This document shows, in pieces, positions 47,716 through 58,475 of a DNA stretch of 64,000 nt. Position numbers and translations under genes: made by a program. Source of the DNA: Ooceraea biroi (lineage: Eukaryota; Arthropoda; Insecta; Hymenoptera; Formicidae); the NCBI RefSeq assembly GCF_003672135.1, contig NC_039506.1, positions 11,656,001 through 11,720,000 of the forward strand, written 5' to 3'. The notes under the pieces are model-generated. The model saw only the letters and a program-made list of their open reading frames with translations, was not told the DNA's origin and searched no databases. The number at the start of each line of letters is the position of its first letter. The stretch's first letter is position 1.

Positions 47716-48101
47716 GATTAGAGTCCTAGATATAAGAGAAGCGACATTGAAGGAACATCGTCTGATTGGCCAGGTAAATCACGTGATGAGCGTCATTTTG
47801 TTTGCTACTATGGTGCAATAAAATAAGGTCAGATGACTACTTTTAAAGCAATTATGTGTACAGGCAAGCAGTTTTAATTGCGATGTAAGTACTTTTATGT
47901 AAATATTTATTACATATAAATCAAATCCTACATATTGAAAGCAATATTAAACTGTTTTATATGACTGCTCCAGTTCACACGTCATTTAGCGTTAACCTGA
48001 TTTGACTTCTTGTACCTCACATATGGAGAAAACAAGATGGTGGGTTATCGATATATTGCATGTATCGATTTCAATGTCACTTCTCTTATATCTAGGCCTC
48101 T
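47716..48101. mobile_element. MITE with GAGTCCTAGATATAAGAGAAG ends
   Basis: CCTAGATATAAGAGAAGCGA and, on the right, the inverse (CTTCTCTTATATCTAGG). The left half shares ATCACGTGATGAGCG and neighbours with 28336-28430. The interior is AT-rich. Confidence 0.65.
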
Positions 48102-49075
48102 ACTAAAGATGATAGTGTTATTCATTGTTCCATCGTTGCTCCAAAATAGTTGCTCCAGAAAATCGGAGCACCCGTCAAAGAAGTTGCAAGGTTTAAAGAT
48201 AGATTAGAAGAGTTGTGTTTATAGAGTGGCGACTTCGTTCGAATCCTGAAAAGCAGTCATTGTATTCTCAATAAAGTTACTGTGTAACCCAACGGCTGGA
48301 CAAGAAACTTTTTTAGTAATTAACCAGTGAAAAATCCTGACAAGTAACTAAAGTAATTAAAATATTAGGGCTCATGCCCACAGGACGCGGTAACGCGGCA
48401 ATGCGGTAAATGCGGCAACGCGGTGGCCAATCACCGTCTTACATTTCTGGTAATACCGAAGTTATATATTTAGTATTACCAGAAATGCAAGACGGTGATT
48501 GGCCACCGCATTACCGCATTGCCGCGTTACCGCGTTCTGTGGGCATGAGCCCTTATACTTACTATCTATACTTATCAGCAACATTATAGTAAATATCTTA
48601 AGTCTGATCTACAATATGCTCTTTGCATCTTGTTTCTTAAATCTTCTTCTCTTATCTAATACTTTCTCGACATACCTGATGACAATTGTGTTTCTTGTCA
48701 TATTTTCCTCGTCTATTCCAAAGTTCAATTTTCAACTTAAAAGAGTGTGTCAAGAAACCAAAATACAAGAAAATACACGAAAAGAGCAGGAAACAAGACG
48801 CAAACATTTCATTGTAGATCTTTATAGATAGGATTCAATGTTTTAAATCGTGTATATTATAATTGGACTAAATTTTCTCCAGAGTGTGTGCAAGTGCGAG
48901 ATACATTACCTCTGTATTCACTGTTCGATTGCTCTGTTTTAATTATGAAATCCAGCTCGTAGTTCAATGAAATGGCTTGAAGCTGTTCTGCTGCTGGTTT
49001 ATATTGTCTAGATACAACCTATCAAACGATACATCTCATTCGGAAATCAATTTTACAGTTCGCGTCATCTTCTAG
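48102..49075. other. mostly unassigned, holds one MITE
   Basis: Apart from the Harbinger-type MITE at 48368-48552, nothing is recognised. The frame overlapping its right arm is not a gene. Confidence 0.45.
48368..48552. mobile_element. PIF/Harbinger-type MITE, TTA target duplication
   Basis: 185 bp flanked by TTA at 48365-48367 and 48553-48555; ends GGGCTCATGCCCACAGG and inverse. Sister of 27769-27929. Confidence 0.9.
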
Positions 49076-49118
49076 TTAGGATTTCACACTATCGAAACTG
49101 TTATAACAATCAATTGCA

Positions 49119-49487
49119 TTACAAACGCATATACTTCCACTTAAATGAAGCGGTCTCAGAACGTTTGGAACATCTTCGTCTTTGGCGAGAAGAGCGTTCA
49201 TTGTGAGGCATTGTTGCGCAGCGTGCAACATTCCTCGCGACGTTTCTCCATCTATGAGAAACCGCAGCCGCAGAGAACAACGAGACATTATCCAGCATAC
49301 CCAATACACATATAACCATTTCTCTTGGTAAATATGTAACAAAATCAATCTTCCTTTCATTGTGGTGACGAAAGTGGGACATTAAACTACGGAGCGCCTC
49401 CATCACTGTGCTTTGCGCCACGTACGACGAACAACTGATGAGTAACAACTCACTGGGAGCCATATATATGAGATTCTTCCCCACCAT
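49119..49487 (-). CDS. F-box-like protein fragment
   Basis: From the ATG at 49487 a 122-codon frame contains a segment resembling an F-box at about residues 46-85: KIDFVTYLPREMVICVLGML, then a spacing of hydrophobics and SHRWRNVA, compared with the family pattern LPxExxxxILxxLD...VCRxWR. F-box proteins link SKP1-cullin ubiquitin ligases to substrates. After the F-box the frame becomes low quality and a second minus frame (49360-49076) takes over, which suggests a frameshift or splice. A foldback element sits 74 bp upstream. Either a decayed gene copy or one exon of a gene; no WD or LRR part is seen. Confidence 0.4.
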   Translation of the reverse strand: MVGKNLIYMAPSELLLISCSSYVAQSTVMEALRSLMSHFRHHNERKIDFVTYLPREMVICVLGMLDNVSLFSAAAVSHRWRNVARNVARCATMPHNERSSRQRRRCSKRSETASFKWKYMRL

Positions 49488-49560
49488 TAGCAACTCCCCA
49501 CTAGGTTCTCCCCACTCCCCACTAGGTTCGCCCCACTGTTAACTATTATTCAATGTAAGA

Positions 49561-50996
49561 AGCTCTGTGAAGTTAGCACTCCCAATTGCGAATTTTTATA
49601 AAATGTTGATAGCGTTCATTTGTTCACGATTTGTCCACATTTGTCCAACAAAAATTTTCGTTTGTCCACCTCCCAAAACAAAGTTATAACAAAAACATTT
49701 TTTGAAAAAATTTTATCACTAGCACTTCCCATATAAAGATTTCTTTACGTTCAAAGCACCAAACGATTGTCCATGATTAGTCTATGTTTGTCCACTAACA
49801 AGTTTCGCTTGTCCACCTTCCAAACAAAAGTTACAACAAAAAAAGTTTGAAAAAATTATATTAGCAGCACTTCCATAAAAAGATTTCTTTGTTTTCCAAG
49901 CATTTCTAACAGCATTTTCTGCAACTTGAGCACTGTAATCGTTTGTCCACACGTTGTTTTCGTTAGTCCATGGAAAACTTTCGTTTGTCCACCCACGGAA
50001 ATATAGTTATAAACAATTAAAACGAAGTAATTAACAATAACCGCTCTGTAGACATCTAACAGCATTTTCTGCAAGTTGAGCACTGCAATCGATTGTCCAC
50101 ACGTTGTTTTCGTTTGTCCATGGATAACTTTCGTTTGTCCACCCACGGAAACAACGTGTAGACAAACGATTGCAGTGCTCAACTTGCAGAAAATGCTGTT
50201 AGATGTCCACAGAGCGGTTATTGTTAAATACTTCGTTTTAATTGTTTATAACTATATTTCCGTGGGTGGACAAACGAAAGTTATCCATGGACAAACGAAA
50301 ACAACGTGTGGACAATCGATTGCAGTGCTCAACTTGCAGAAAATGCTGTTAGATGTCTACAGAGCGGTTATTGTTAATTACTTCGTTTTAATTGTTTATA
50401 ACTATATTTCCGTGGGTGGACAAACGAAAGTTATCCATGGACAAACGAAAACAACGTGTAGACAAACGATTGCAGTGCTCAACTTGTAGAAAATGCTGTT
50501 AGATGCCCACAGAGCGGATATTGTTAATTACTTCGTTTTAATTGTTTATAACTATAATTCCGTGGATGGACAAACGAAAGTTTTCCATGGACTAACGAAA
50601 ACAACGTGTGGACAAACGATTACAGTGCTCAAGTTGCAGAAAATGCTGTTAGAAATGCTTGGAAAACAAAGAAATCTTTTTATGGAAGTGCTGCTAATAT
50701 AATTTTTTTAAACTTTTTTTGTTGTAACTTTTGTTTGGAAGGTGGACAAGCGAAACTTGTTAGTGGACAAACATAGACTAATCATGGACAATCGTTTGGT
50801 GCTTTGAACGTAAAGAAATCTTTACATGGGGGGTGCTAGTGATAAAATTTTTTCAAAAAATGTTTTTGTTATAACTCTGTTTTGGGAGGTGGACAAACGA
50901 AATTTTTTATTGGACAAATGTGGACAAATCGTGAACAAACGAACGCTATCAAAATTTTATAAAAATTCGCAATTGGGAGTGCTACTTCACACAGCT
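49561..50996. mobile_element. foldback-type element with 9-bp target duplication and 150-bp units
   Basis: 1436 bp flanked by AATGTAAGA at 49552-49560 and 50997-51005. Termini AGCTCTGTGAAGTTAGCACT and, reversed, AGCTGTGTGAAGTAGCACTC. The two arms are near-perfect inverses about a centre near 50150. The right arm has 150-bp direct repeats starting exactly at 50161, 50311, 50461 and 50611; the left arm has two inverse units. Every unit carries repeated GTTTGTCCAC iterons. No transposase frame is credible; the long frames merely follow the repeats. Confidence 0.85.
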
Positions 50997-51005
50997 AATG
51001 TAAGA

Positions 51006-51860
51006 TGTGCTGAATGCGGCATTGTACTTCCCATTTCCGATTCCTTGCATGTCACCACTACATGCTCTGCAAAATATTAACGTATGTATAGAACGATATT
51101 TGAACATTGCCTCCTTTTTCTTCTTCCTTTGTCTACCACATTTGGAAAGCCACCGAAAAGTAAATTTCACAATTGTTTAATATACATATAATGTCCTACA
51201 GATTTTATATTACGCACACAAACATCTTAAAGTATGGATAGCATGTCAAAAGAGAGCTTGAACATCCAGAATTCGAATTACATATGTACATTACATGTTG
51301 TGTAGTTGTGTATTTCGTTTAGTTGTTAGGATTTCACTGCATCGAAACTGTTATGACAATCAATGAGACAGAGGTCTGTCGGCATTGTTGTGCAGCATAT
51401 TGCATTGTCTCTCATGACATCAACGATGCCTAAGTACAGCCTCTTTTTTCTGCAGTAACTGTTACAACAATTCAACATCATCTATCGCTCTGTAATACCA
51501 TGTTTCCAGAGCTTTGTGTCGATAGATCCCTAATGAACTATCACGCTTTAATATCAGCTGTTCGCTATGTGATTGATGCTCTGAATGTCGTTCGTTCCGT
51601 GTTTGTCTCACGTAGACCAATCAGGAAAAACCACGAGTTATTTATTTGCGCTTTTAAATCCACGATCTAAATCATGCGAATCTGTTGTTCTACACAGTAT
51701 CAAGGCGAGTCAGGTAGAAGGTAGCGGATATTCTAAGAACGAGAATAAAATTCTCAAATTAATAGTTAGATAATTTCTCTTAATGTCTTTCTACATCAAT
51801 TCTACAGAAAGTCTCAAACAGAAGACAACATTAAATGGTCCTTCGAGCCAGAGCAAGTCA
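51006..51860. other. unassigned; contains a diverged copy of part of 49070-49260
   Basis: TTAGGATTTCAC, TCGAAACTGTTAT and ACAATCAAT at about 51325-51365 match 49074-49110, followed by GGCATTGTTG and GCAGC in both. This suggests an old duplication of the F-box-like locus around the foldback insertion. No intact gene. Confidence 0.4.
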
Positions 51861-51866
51861 CTCTTA

Positions 51867-52640
51867 ATTCATATCTCGTAATTCGCGGACATAAAATCCG
51901 AATTTAAGTCGGGGACCTCTCAGTGACCTCTCTTGAAAGTGATTATGAATAGAATAGTGATGAAACATCTGCAGATGACCGCTATGACCTTTTATATTTA
52001 ATATGAAGGATTTTGCAGGAGCATCACATAAAATGTGTTTAATTTTAATATCGTAAAGTTTTTCACACAGGAAAATTCCATTGTTTACTAATTCTATCAT
52101 TTCTTCAACAAAATCTTATAAACATTCATTGCAATTTGTTGGTTTCTTAGATCCATAATATGCACCAATTATAAAAATTTCTTTATGTGGCAAAACACAT
52201 CCTACGATTGGCCATAATGAAGATGTTGAAGATTTCGATAGAGGTAATCCATCAATATTAATTTCTAAATTTATAGTATTTATATTATTAAGTCGCTGAT
52301 TATATTTTAGAAAGTATTTCTCTTATGCCACACGAACTCCAAAATGAGAATATATACCGGGTAAAACAGTTTTAATTTTAGTGAATTTTGGCGTACGCAA
52401 TAAAGTCCTAGGATCTATTGGTAAGTTAGAAAAACATTCATGGATACGAAGAATTTTAAGAAGTTCAGTTAATGTAACATCATTAACGTTGTAAGTTATA
52501 GCCCAGTCATGTAACACGGTTTTAAAGCTTTTTTCTTCTTTCTCTTTTATATTCTCATCAGTAACATTTAAATTGGCTAAATGAACTGAATTAGTATTTC
52601 TTATTTCATTTGATTCATGTATTATCGTTACATTATCTTT
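51867..52640 (-). pseudogene. transposon-type hypothetical protein (CDAPAK motif), decayed
   Basis: A single minus-strand frame runs through the region: VLHDWAITYNVNDVTLTELL, DPRTLLRTP, INIDGLPLSKSSTSSLWPI, GAYYGSKKPTN and CDAPAKSFILNIKGHSG. This order is familiar from repetitive, uncharacterised insect and cnidarian proteins that I regard as products of a transposable element; I cannot name the superfamily. Two in-frame stops (TAA near 52325 and near 52117) and divergence after GHSG make it a pseudogene. It ends beside the mariner train. Confidence 0.6.
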
Positions 52641-53208
52641 CTTTTCTTGTTTTATTATTTACAATCTCTATACAGGGTGAGGAACAAGTATGGAAACCCC
52701 TAAATGTTTCGAAAACTATGCATTATAGAAACAAATGTTTCAGACAAAAGTTTTATGGTTTCAAGGGGGCAAGATGATGATATTATCAGTTTAATTGTAG
52801 ATGGTGCCACTTTAGAGATTATACCATGGCGGCTATTTTTTTAAATGGAAGTTGATTTTTCTCTCTAAGTAAAAATTATAGTTGACAATGAGACGAATAC
52901 AACGGTTTTTTGTTTTTTTGCAATTGGACCATTTTTCAGTGAGTTACAGCGTTCTAAAATATAATATTTTATACTTTAAGTAAAATGCTTCTATCCCCAT
53001 ACAGTGTGCGTGTTTTGTGACTCAAAACCACCCTCCACCTCTATGTGTGTGCGTGCGCGAGCGTATACATGAGGAAAAGTATGAAAATCCCTAAATTTTT
53101 CGAAAACTATGCATTTCAGAAACAAATGTTTCAGACAAAAGTGTATCACGTAGAGGTTGCCCGGTCGGATTTACACCTCTTTTGTGTTGTGTGTATGTTA
53201 TGTAACGA

Positions 53209-53923
53209 AAGATCCGGCCAGCTAAGGCAAGATCGAGGAACGATCCGACCAACTAAGGCAAGATCGAGGAAGGATCCAGCCAGTTAAGGCAAGATCGAGG
53301 AAGGATCTCGAGGAAGGATCCGGCCAGGTAAGGCAAGATCGAGGAAGGATCCGGCCAGCTAAGGTAAGATCGAGGTAGGATCCGACCAACTAAGGCAAGA
53401 TCAAGGAAGGATCCAGCCAGCTAAGGCAAGATCGAGGAAGGATCCAGCCAGCTAAGGCAAGATCGAGGAAGGATCCGGCCAACTAAGGCAAGATCGAGGA
53501 AGGATCCGGCCAGCTAAGGCAAGATCGAGGAAGGATCCGGCCAGCTAAGATAAGATCGAGGTAGGATCCGACCAACTAAGGCAAGATCGAGGAAGGATCC
53601 AGCCAGCTAAGGCAAGATCGAGGAAGGATCCAGCCAGCTAAGGCAAGATCGAGGAAGGATCCAGCCAGCTAAGGCAAGATCGAGGAAGGATCTCGAGGAA
53701 GGATCCGGCCAGGTAAGGCAAGATCGAGGAAGGATCCGGCCAGCTAAGGTAAGATCGAGGTAGGATCCGACCAACTAAGGCAAGATCAAGGAAGGATCCA
53801 GCCAGCTAAGGCAAGATCGAGGAAGGATCCAGCCAGCTAAGGCAAGATCGAGGAAGGATCCAGCCAGCTAAGGCAAGATCGAGGAAGGATCCGGCCAGCT
53901 ATGGCAAGATCGAGGAAAAATTT
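53209..53923. repeat. 31-bp tandem array, left arm of E1
   Basis: About 23 units with core GGCCAGCTAAGGCAAGATCG and GAGGAAGGATCC. Higher-order repeats are visible: blocks with GAGGTAGGATCCGACC recur. Confidence 0.95.
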
Positions 53924-54022
53924 TGTTTTTCAAAGCAAGTTTATAATAAATTTTCAAAATGTTCACCATTAACAGTGTGACAGTGTACTAGTCTATCGTA
54001 AAATGTAAGAGAAACCCTAAAT

Positions 54023-54158
54023 CAGTGCTCGGAATTAGATGCACATTTCGATCTGATTTCTGAGGCGACGCCTACCATTCCCCACTGCTCCCTCGCCACC
54101 GAACGGCGACTGCCGCTTGCGTATGTGACGCTGTTCCTCAGCACGGAATCTGGCACTG
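54023..54158. mobile_element. hAT-like MITE with CAGTGCTCGGAATTAG end
   Basis: Begins CAGTGCTCGGAATTAGA and ends GGCACTG. Flanks CCCTAAAT and GACTAAAG are only weakly alike. A related copy in reverse orientation is at 63672-63790. Confidence 0.55.
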
Positions 54159-54298
54159 GACTAAAGACACTCCTAATGTAGTAGTCGTTCCGAGTTCGAT
54201 TATCACGTATGTACAGAAGAGGTCACGACGCACGAAATCGAGCAATACGACTGAAGGAATTATTTCTGTATTAACATTGATAATTGTATTTGGTCAAA

Positions 54299-55375
54299 AT
54301 GCAACAACTTACTGAACGTGAACGAATATCTCTTTTGATGATGAGAGGCTGGGGAAACAGACTAAGGTCGTACAATGATGGTATGCACCTCTTCAATGCA
54401 ACATTCCATAATGAAAATACAAATATCTCGAAATCTACGGTTCACAAAACAATCCGACGTTTCGAAGAAACTGGTAGCATTAAAAACCACCCAAAAACAG
54501 GGAGACCAGCAAAAGCAACAAATTCCGAGAAGTCATTGGATGTTTTGCAATCCTTTGTGGAGAATCCACATAGTTCCACCCGCAAAACAACTGCAGAACA
54601 TCAAATAGATCAGAAGTCGGTGTGCAAAATATTAAAGCAAAATAAATTCCATCCATACAATATTCATCTAGTGCAAGAGTTGAATGAAGACGATTTTGAT
54701 CGACGTCTACAATTTTGTGAATTAATGATGGAAAGAGCAGATGCAGAACCTGATTTTTCTAACCACGTAGTTTTTTCAGACGAAGCCACGTTTCAACTTA
54801 ACGGTTACGTCAATCGACACAATTGTCGATTTTGGTCGGATACAAATCCTCACTGGATGCTAGAATTTCATACTCAATATCCGGAGAAAGTAAATGTTTG
54901 GGTAGGTATTTTAAATGATACTTTGATAGGTCCATTCTTTATTGGACGAAATTTAAATGCTGAAATATACGAAAATATGTTGAGAAACCAAATAGTTCCT
55001 GCAATAAGGGCCATTGTTGGTGCAGATATTGAAAATACTTGGTTCTAACAGGATGGTGCTGCGCCACACTATGGAAGATATGTTCGTAATTACTTAAATG
55101 AAATTTTCGCTGAACGATGGATAGGGAGAAGAGGTCCGATTGAATGGCCAGCTCGATCGCCAGACCTCTCACTTCTCGACTATTTTCTATGGGGCTACCT
55201 GAAGAGTAAAGTGTATACAACAAAACCACAAAACATACATGATCTTCGTTGTCGAAGTCTTGATGAATCTGCGCTCATTCCCAGGGATTACATTAGGAAC
55301 GCTATTTCAGGATTTTACGATAGACTAGCACACTGTCAAACTGTTAACGGTGAACATTTTGAAAATTTATTATAA
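54299..55375 (+). pseudogene. DD41D Tc1/mariner transposase with one stop codon (E1)
   Basis: 358 codons from the ATG at 54299 to TAA at 55373-55375. An N-terminal helix-turn-helix pair spans about residues 1-110. The catalytic residues are Asp161 (VVFSDEATF), Asp252 (QDGAAPH) and Asp294 (SPDLSLLDYF), with 41 residues between the last two, as in rosa-type DD41D elements. A TAA at 55046-55048 (codon 250), just before QDGAAPH, interrupts it; everything else is in frame, so the loss looks recent. Confidence 0.9.
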
Positions 55376-55395
55376 ACTTGCTTTGAAAAACAAAA

Positions 55396-55924
55396 TCTTT
55401 CCTCGATCTTGCCTTAGTTGGCCGGATCCTTCCTCGATCTTGCCTTAGCTGGCTGGATCCTTCCTCGATCTTGCCTTAGCTGGATGGATCCTTCCTTGAT
55501 CTTGCCTTAGTTGGTCGGATCCTACCTCGATCTTACCTTAGCTGGCCGGATCCTTCCTCGATCTTGCCTTAGCTGGCCGGATCCTTCCTCGATCTTGCCT
55601 TAGTTGGCCGGATCCTTCCTCGATCTTGCCTTAGCTGGCCGGATCCTTCCTCGATCTTGCCTTAGTTGGCCGGATCCTTCCTCGATCTTGCCTTAGCTGG
55701 CTGGATCCTTCCTCGAACTTGCCTTAGCTGGCTGGATCCTTCCTTGATCTTGCCTTAGTTGGTCGGATCCTACCTCGATCTTACCTTAGCTGGCCGGATC
55801 CTACCTCGATCTTATCTTAGCTGGCCGGATCCTTCCTCGATCTTGCCTTAACTGGCTGGATCCTTCCTCGATCTTGCCTTAGTTGGTCGGATCGTTCCTC
55901 GATCTTGCCTTAGCTGGCCGGATC
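55396..55924. repeat. 31-bp tandem array, right arm of E1
   Basis: About 17 units, the inverse of the left array (CGATCTTGCCTTAGCTGG). Confidence 0.95.
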
Positions 55925-56464
55925 TTTCGTTACATAACATACACACAACACAAAAGAGGTGTAAATCCGACCGGGCAACCTCTACGTGATACACTTTTGT
56001 CTGAAACATTTGTTTCTGAAATGCATAGTTTTCGAAAAATTTAGGGATTTTCATACTTTTCCTCATGTATACGCTCGCGCACGCACACACATAGAGGTGG
56101 AGGGTGGTTTTGAGTCACAAAACACGCACACTGTATGGGGATAGAAGCATTTTACTTAAAGTATAAAATATTATATTTTAGAACGCTGTAACTCACTGAA
56201 AAATGGTCCAATTGCAAAAAAACAAAAAACCGTTGTATTCGTCTCATTGTCAACTATAATTTTTACTTAGAGAGAAAAATCAACTTCCATTTAAAAAAAT
56301 AGCCGCCATGGTATAATCTCTAAAGTGGCACCATCTACAAATAAACTGATAATATCATCATCTTGCCCCCTTGAAACCATAACACTTTTGTCTGAAACAT
56401 TTGTTTCTATAATGCAGTTTTCGAACAATTTAGGGGTTTCCATACTTTTTCCTCACCCTGTATA

Positions 56465-58471
56465 CAGGGTGGTCCACTTAAATCGATCATCTTAGATATT
56501 TCACTTGTTTTTGATGATACGAAAAAATGTCTAAGGAAAAAGTTGCACCGTTCGAAGGGGCTATCATGATGACAGAACAACAATGTTTTCAAGGCTATTT
56601 TTTTCGGAGATTCAAAGGTCAAGATAATTTTTTTAAATGGAACTACATATTTTTGTTTGCGCAATTTTATAGCTAACATCGAGAGGAGTTCAGCGACCTA
56701 TGACAACATGACCTTTAAATGATCTTGAACGCGGGAAACAGAAAAATCAAACTTTATGCTCTTCAACACAAAAATTTATTTAAGGAGGTGTTCAAAATGA
56801 TGTCCTCCGACTTTAATACATTTTCTAATACGATGCACAAATAATACTCTTACCCTTTCTATCATTTCTGAATTTATACTAGCACATGCATTCAAAATGC
56901 ACTCTCTCATGTTCTCTTGTGTAGTTGGTACATCATTGTAAACAGTGTTCTTTAACATTCCCCGCAAAAAAGTCTAAAGGATTCAAATCAGGAGAACGTG
57001 CTGGCCAACTGATATGTCCTCCTCTTCCTATCCAGCGTTCCGGAAACATTTCGTGTAAAACTGTGCGTGCAACACGTGCGTTATGAGCCGGACAACCACC
57101 ATGCTGATACCACATTTGTAAACGAGTTTCTAACGGCACCTCTTCCAATAAGTTTGGTAATTGTTGGGACAAAAAATCAGCATATTTTTGACCATTTAAT
57201 GTACCATCAATAAAAAAGGGCCAATGATTCGATTGTGTAAAACACCACACAATACATTAAGACTCCATGGACGTTGACGTTCTACTTGTCGAAGCCACCT
57301 TGGATTTTCAACGGCCCAATAGTGCATATTTCTTCTATTTACTTGTCCATGGTTAGTGAAAGTTGATTCATCGGTAAACAATATTCTGTTGAAGAAGAAT
57401 TCATTGACTTCCAACTGTTGTAGCGCCCATTGACAAAATTCTATTCGATTAATAAAATCATTTCCATGAAGTTCTTGATGCAATGTAATGTGATATGGAT
57501 GAAATGAGTGGCATTTAGGAATGCGTAAAACACTTGTCTTGGAAATACCAGTATTTCTTTGTATTTGTCGAGAACTGATATCTGGATTATTTGCCACTGC
57601 AGCCAAAACAGTAACTTCTGCTGGTTCATTAGTTTGCAAACGAGGTCGCATTTTCTTACGTGAACAAACTCTTCCAGTTTCACGAAATGTTTTAATAAGA
57701 CGGTCAAAAGCAGCGCGAGACGGTAAACGCTTTTCAGGGTATCTTTGGCCGTACATTCTCTGCGCCTCTGTAGAGCTTCTTCCGCTTTCACCGTAAATAA
57801 GAAGCATTTCTATTCTTTCCTCTTTCGTATAATCAGTCATATTTAAACTCTGATATCGAGAAGCTCAGGAAATGAACTGAACTGCGAAAGCATTTCACGA
57901 TCATAAATATTTACATACACATACACACACGCACACAATACATGTATGGAATTATTTCAATCTTACATTCCATTGAATTCCAGAACATGAGAGTGTTTAC
58001 CGATGAATCAATGTTCACTAACTATTTACAAGTAAATAGAAGAAATATGAACTATTGGACCATCGAAAATCTAAGGTGGCTTCGATAAGTAGAACGTCCA
58101 TGGAGCCTTAGAAAATGTATTGAAGTCGGAGGACATCATTTTGAACACCTCCTTAAATAAATTTTTGTGTTGAAGAGCATAAAGTTTGATTTTTCTGTTT
58201 CCCGCGTTCAAGATCATTTAAAGGTCATGTTGTCATAGGTCGCTGAACTCCTCTCGATGTTAGCTATAAAATTGCGCAAACAAAAATATGTAGTTCCATT
58301 TAAAAAAATTATCTTGACCTTTGAATCTCCGAAAAAAATAGCCTTGAAAAAATTGTTGTTCTGTCATCATGATAGCCCCTTCGAACGGTGCAACTTTTTC
58401 CTTAGACATTTTTTCGTATCATCAAAAACAAATGAAATATCTAAGATGATCGATTTAAGTGGACCACCCTG
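56465..58471 (-). mobile_element. DD41D element with 340-bp inverted arms (E2)
   Basis: Ends CAGGGTGGTCCACTTAAATC and inverse, TATA on both sides. Arms 56465-56810 and 58115-58471 match inverted, including the last dozen codons and stop of the transposase. A fragment of a second transposase on the plus strand (57981-58120, frame with FTDES and NRRNM, one stop) lies between the gene start and the right arm. Confidence 0.85.
56776..57840 (-). pseudogene. DD41D transposase, two frameshifts and a lost catalytic Asp (E2)
   Basis: Start ATG 57840; end TAA 56778-56776. The N-terminal DNA-binding half and first catalytic Asp (ILFTDESTF) are in one frame. A frameshift occurs near 57230, and another near 56960 inside the LDFF region. 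The second catalytic position reads QHGGCPAH where family members have HDG, so Asp is replaced by Gly. The third Asp (SPDLNPLDF) remains, with spacing equal to DD41D. Inactive. Confidence 0.9.
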
Positions 58472-58475
58472 TATA

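Larger units (their letters stand above)
52673..56460 (+). mobile_element. DD41D Tc1/mariner-type element with >1.1-kb inverted arms (E1)
   Basis: Starts after TA with CAGGGTGAGGAACAAGTATG and ends with the inverse before TATA. Left arm 52673-54010 and right arm 55315-56460 are inverted copies. Each arm has, from outside in, a 530-bp unique part, an array of 31-bp repeats, and the last 20-25 codons plus stop of the transposase. In the right arm these codons belong to the gene; in the left arm they are an inverted copy. A hAT-like MITE sits at 54023-54158. Confidence 0.85.

Noticed and set aside
49856..50702. Open frames of 70-137 codons on both strands in the foldback element
   Set aside because: They simply follow the 150-bp units, which are a multiple of three long, and mirror one another between strands.
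53209..53923. Regular 31-bp repeats that could look like a CRISPR array
   Set aside because: There are no variable spacers, the units abut, an inverse array occurs in the same transposon, and the host is eukaryotic.
53045..56090. Identical 80-codon frames at 53045 (plus) and 56090 (minus)
   Set aside because: They lie in the inverted arms of E1 and run into the 31-bp array, so they are duplicates of non-coding arm sequence.
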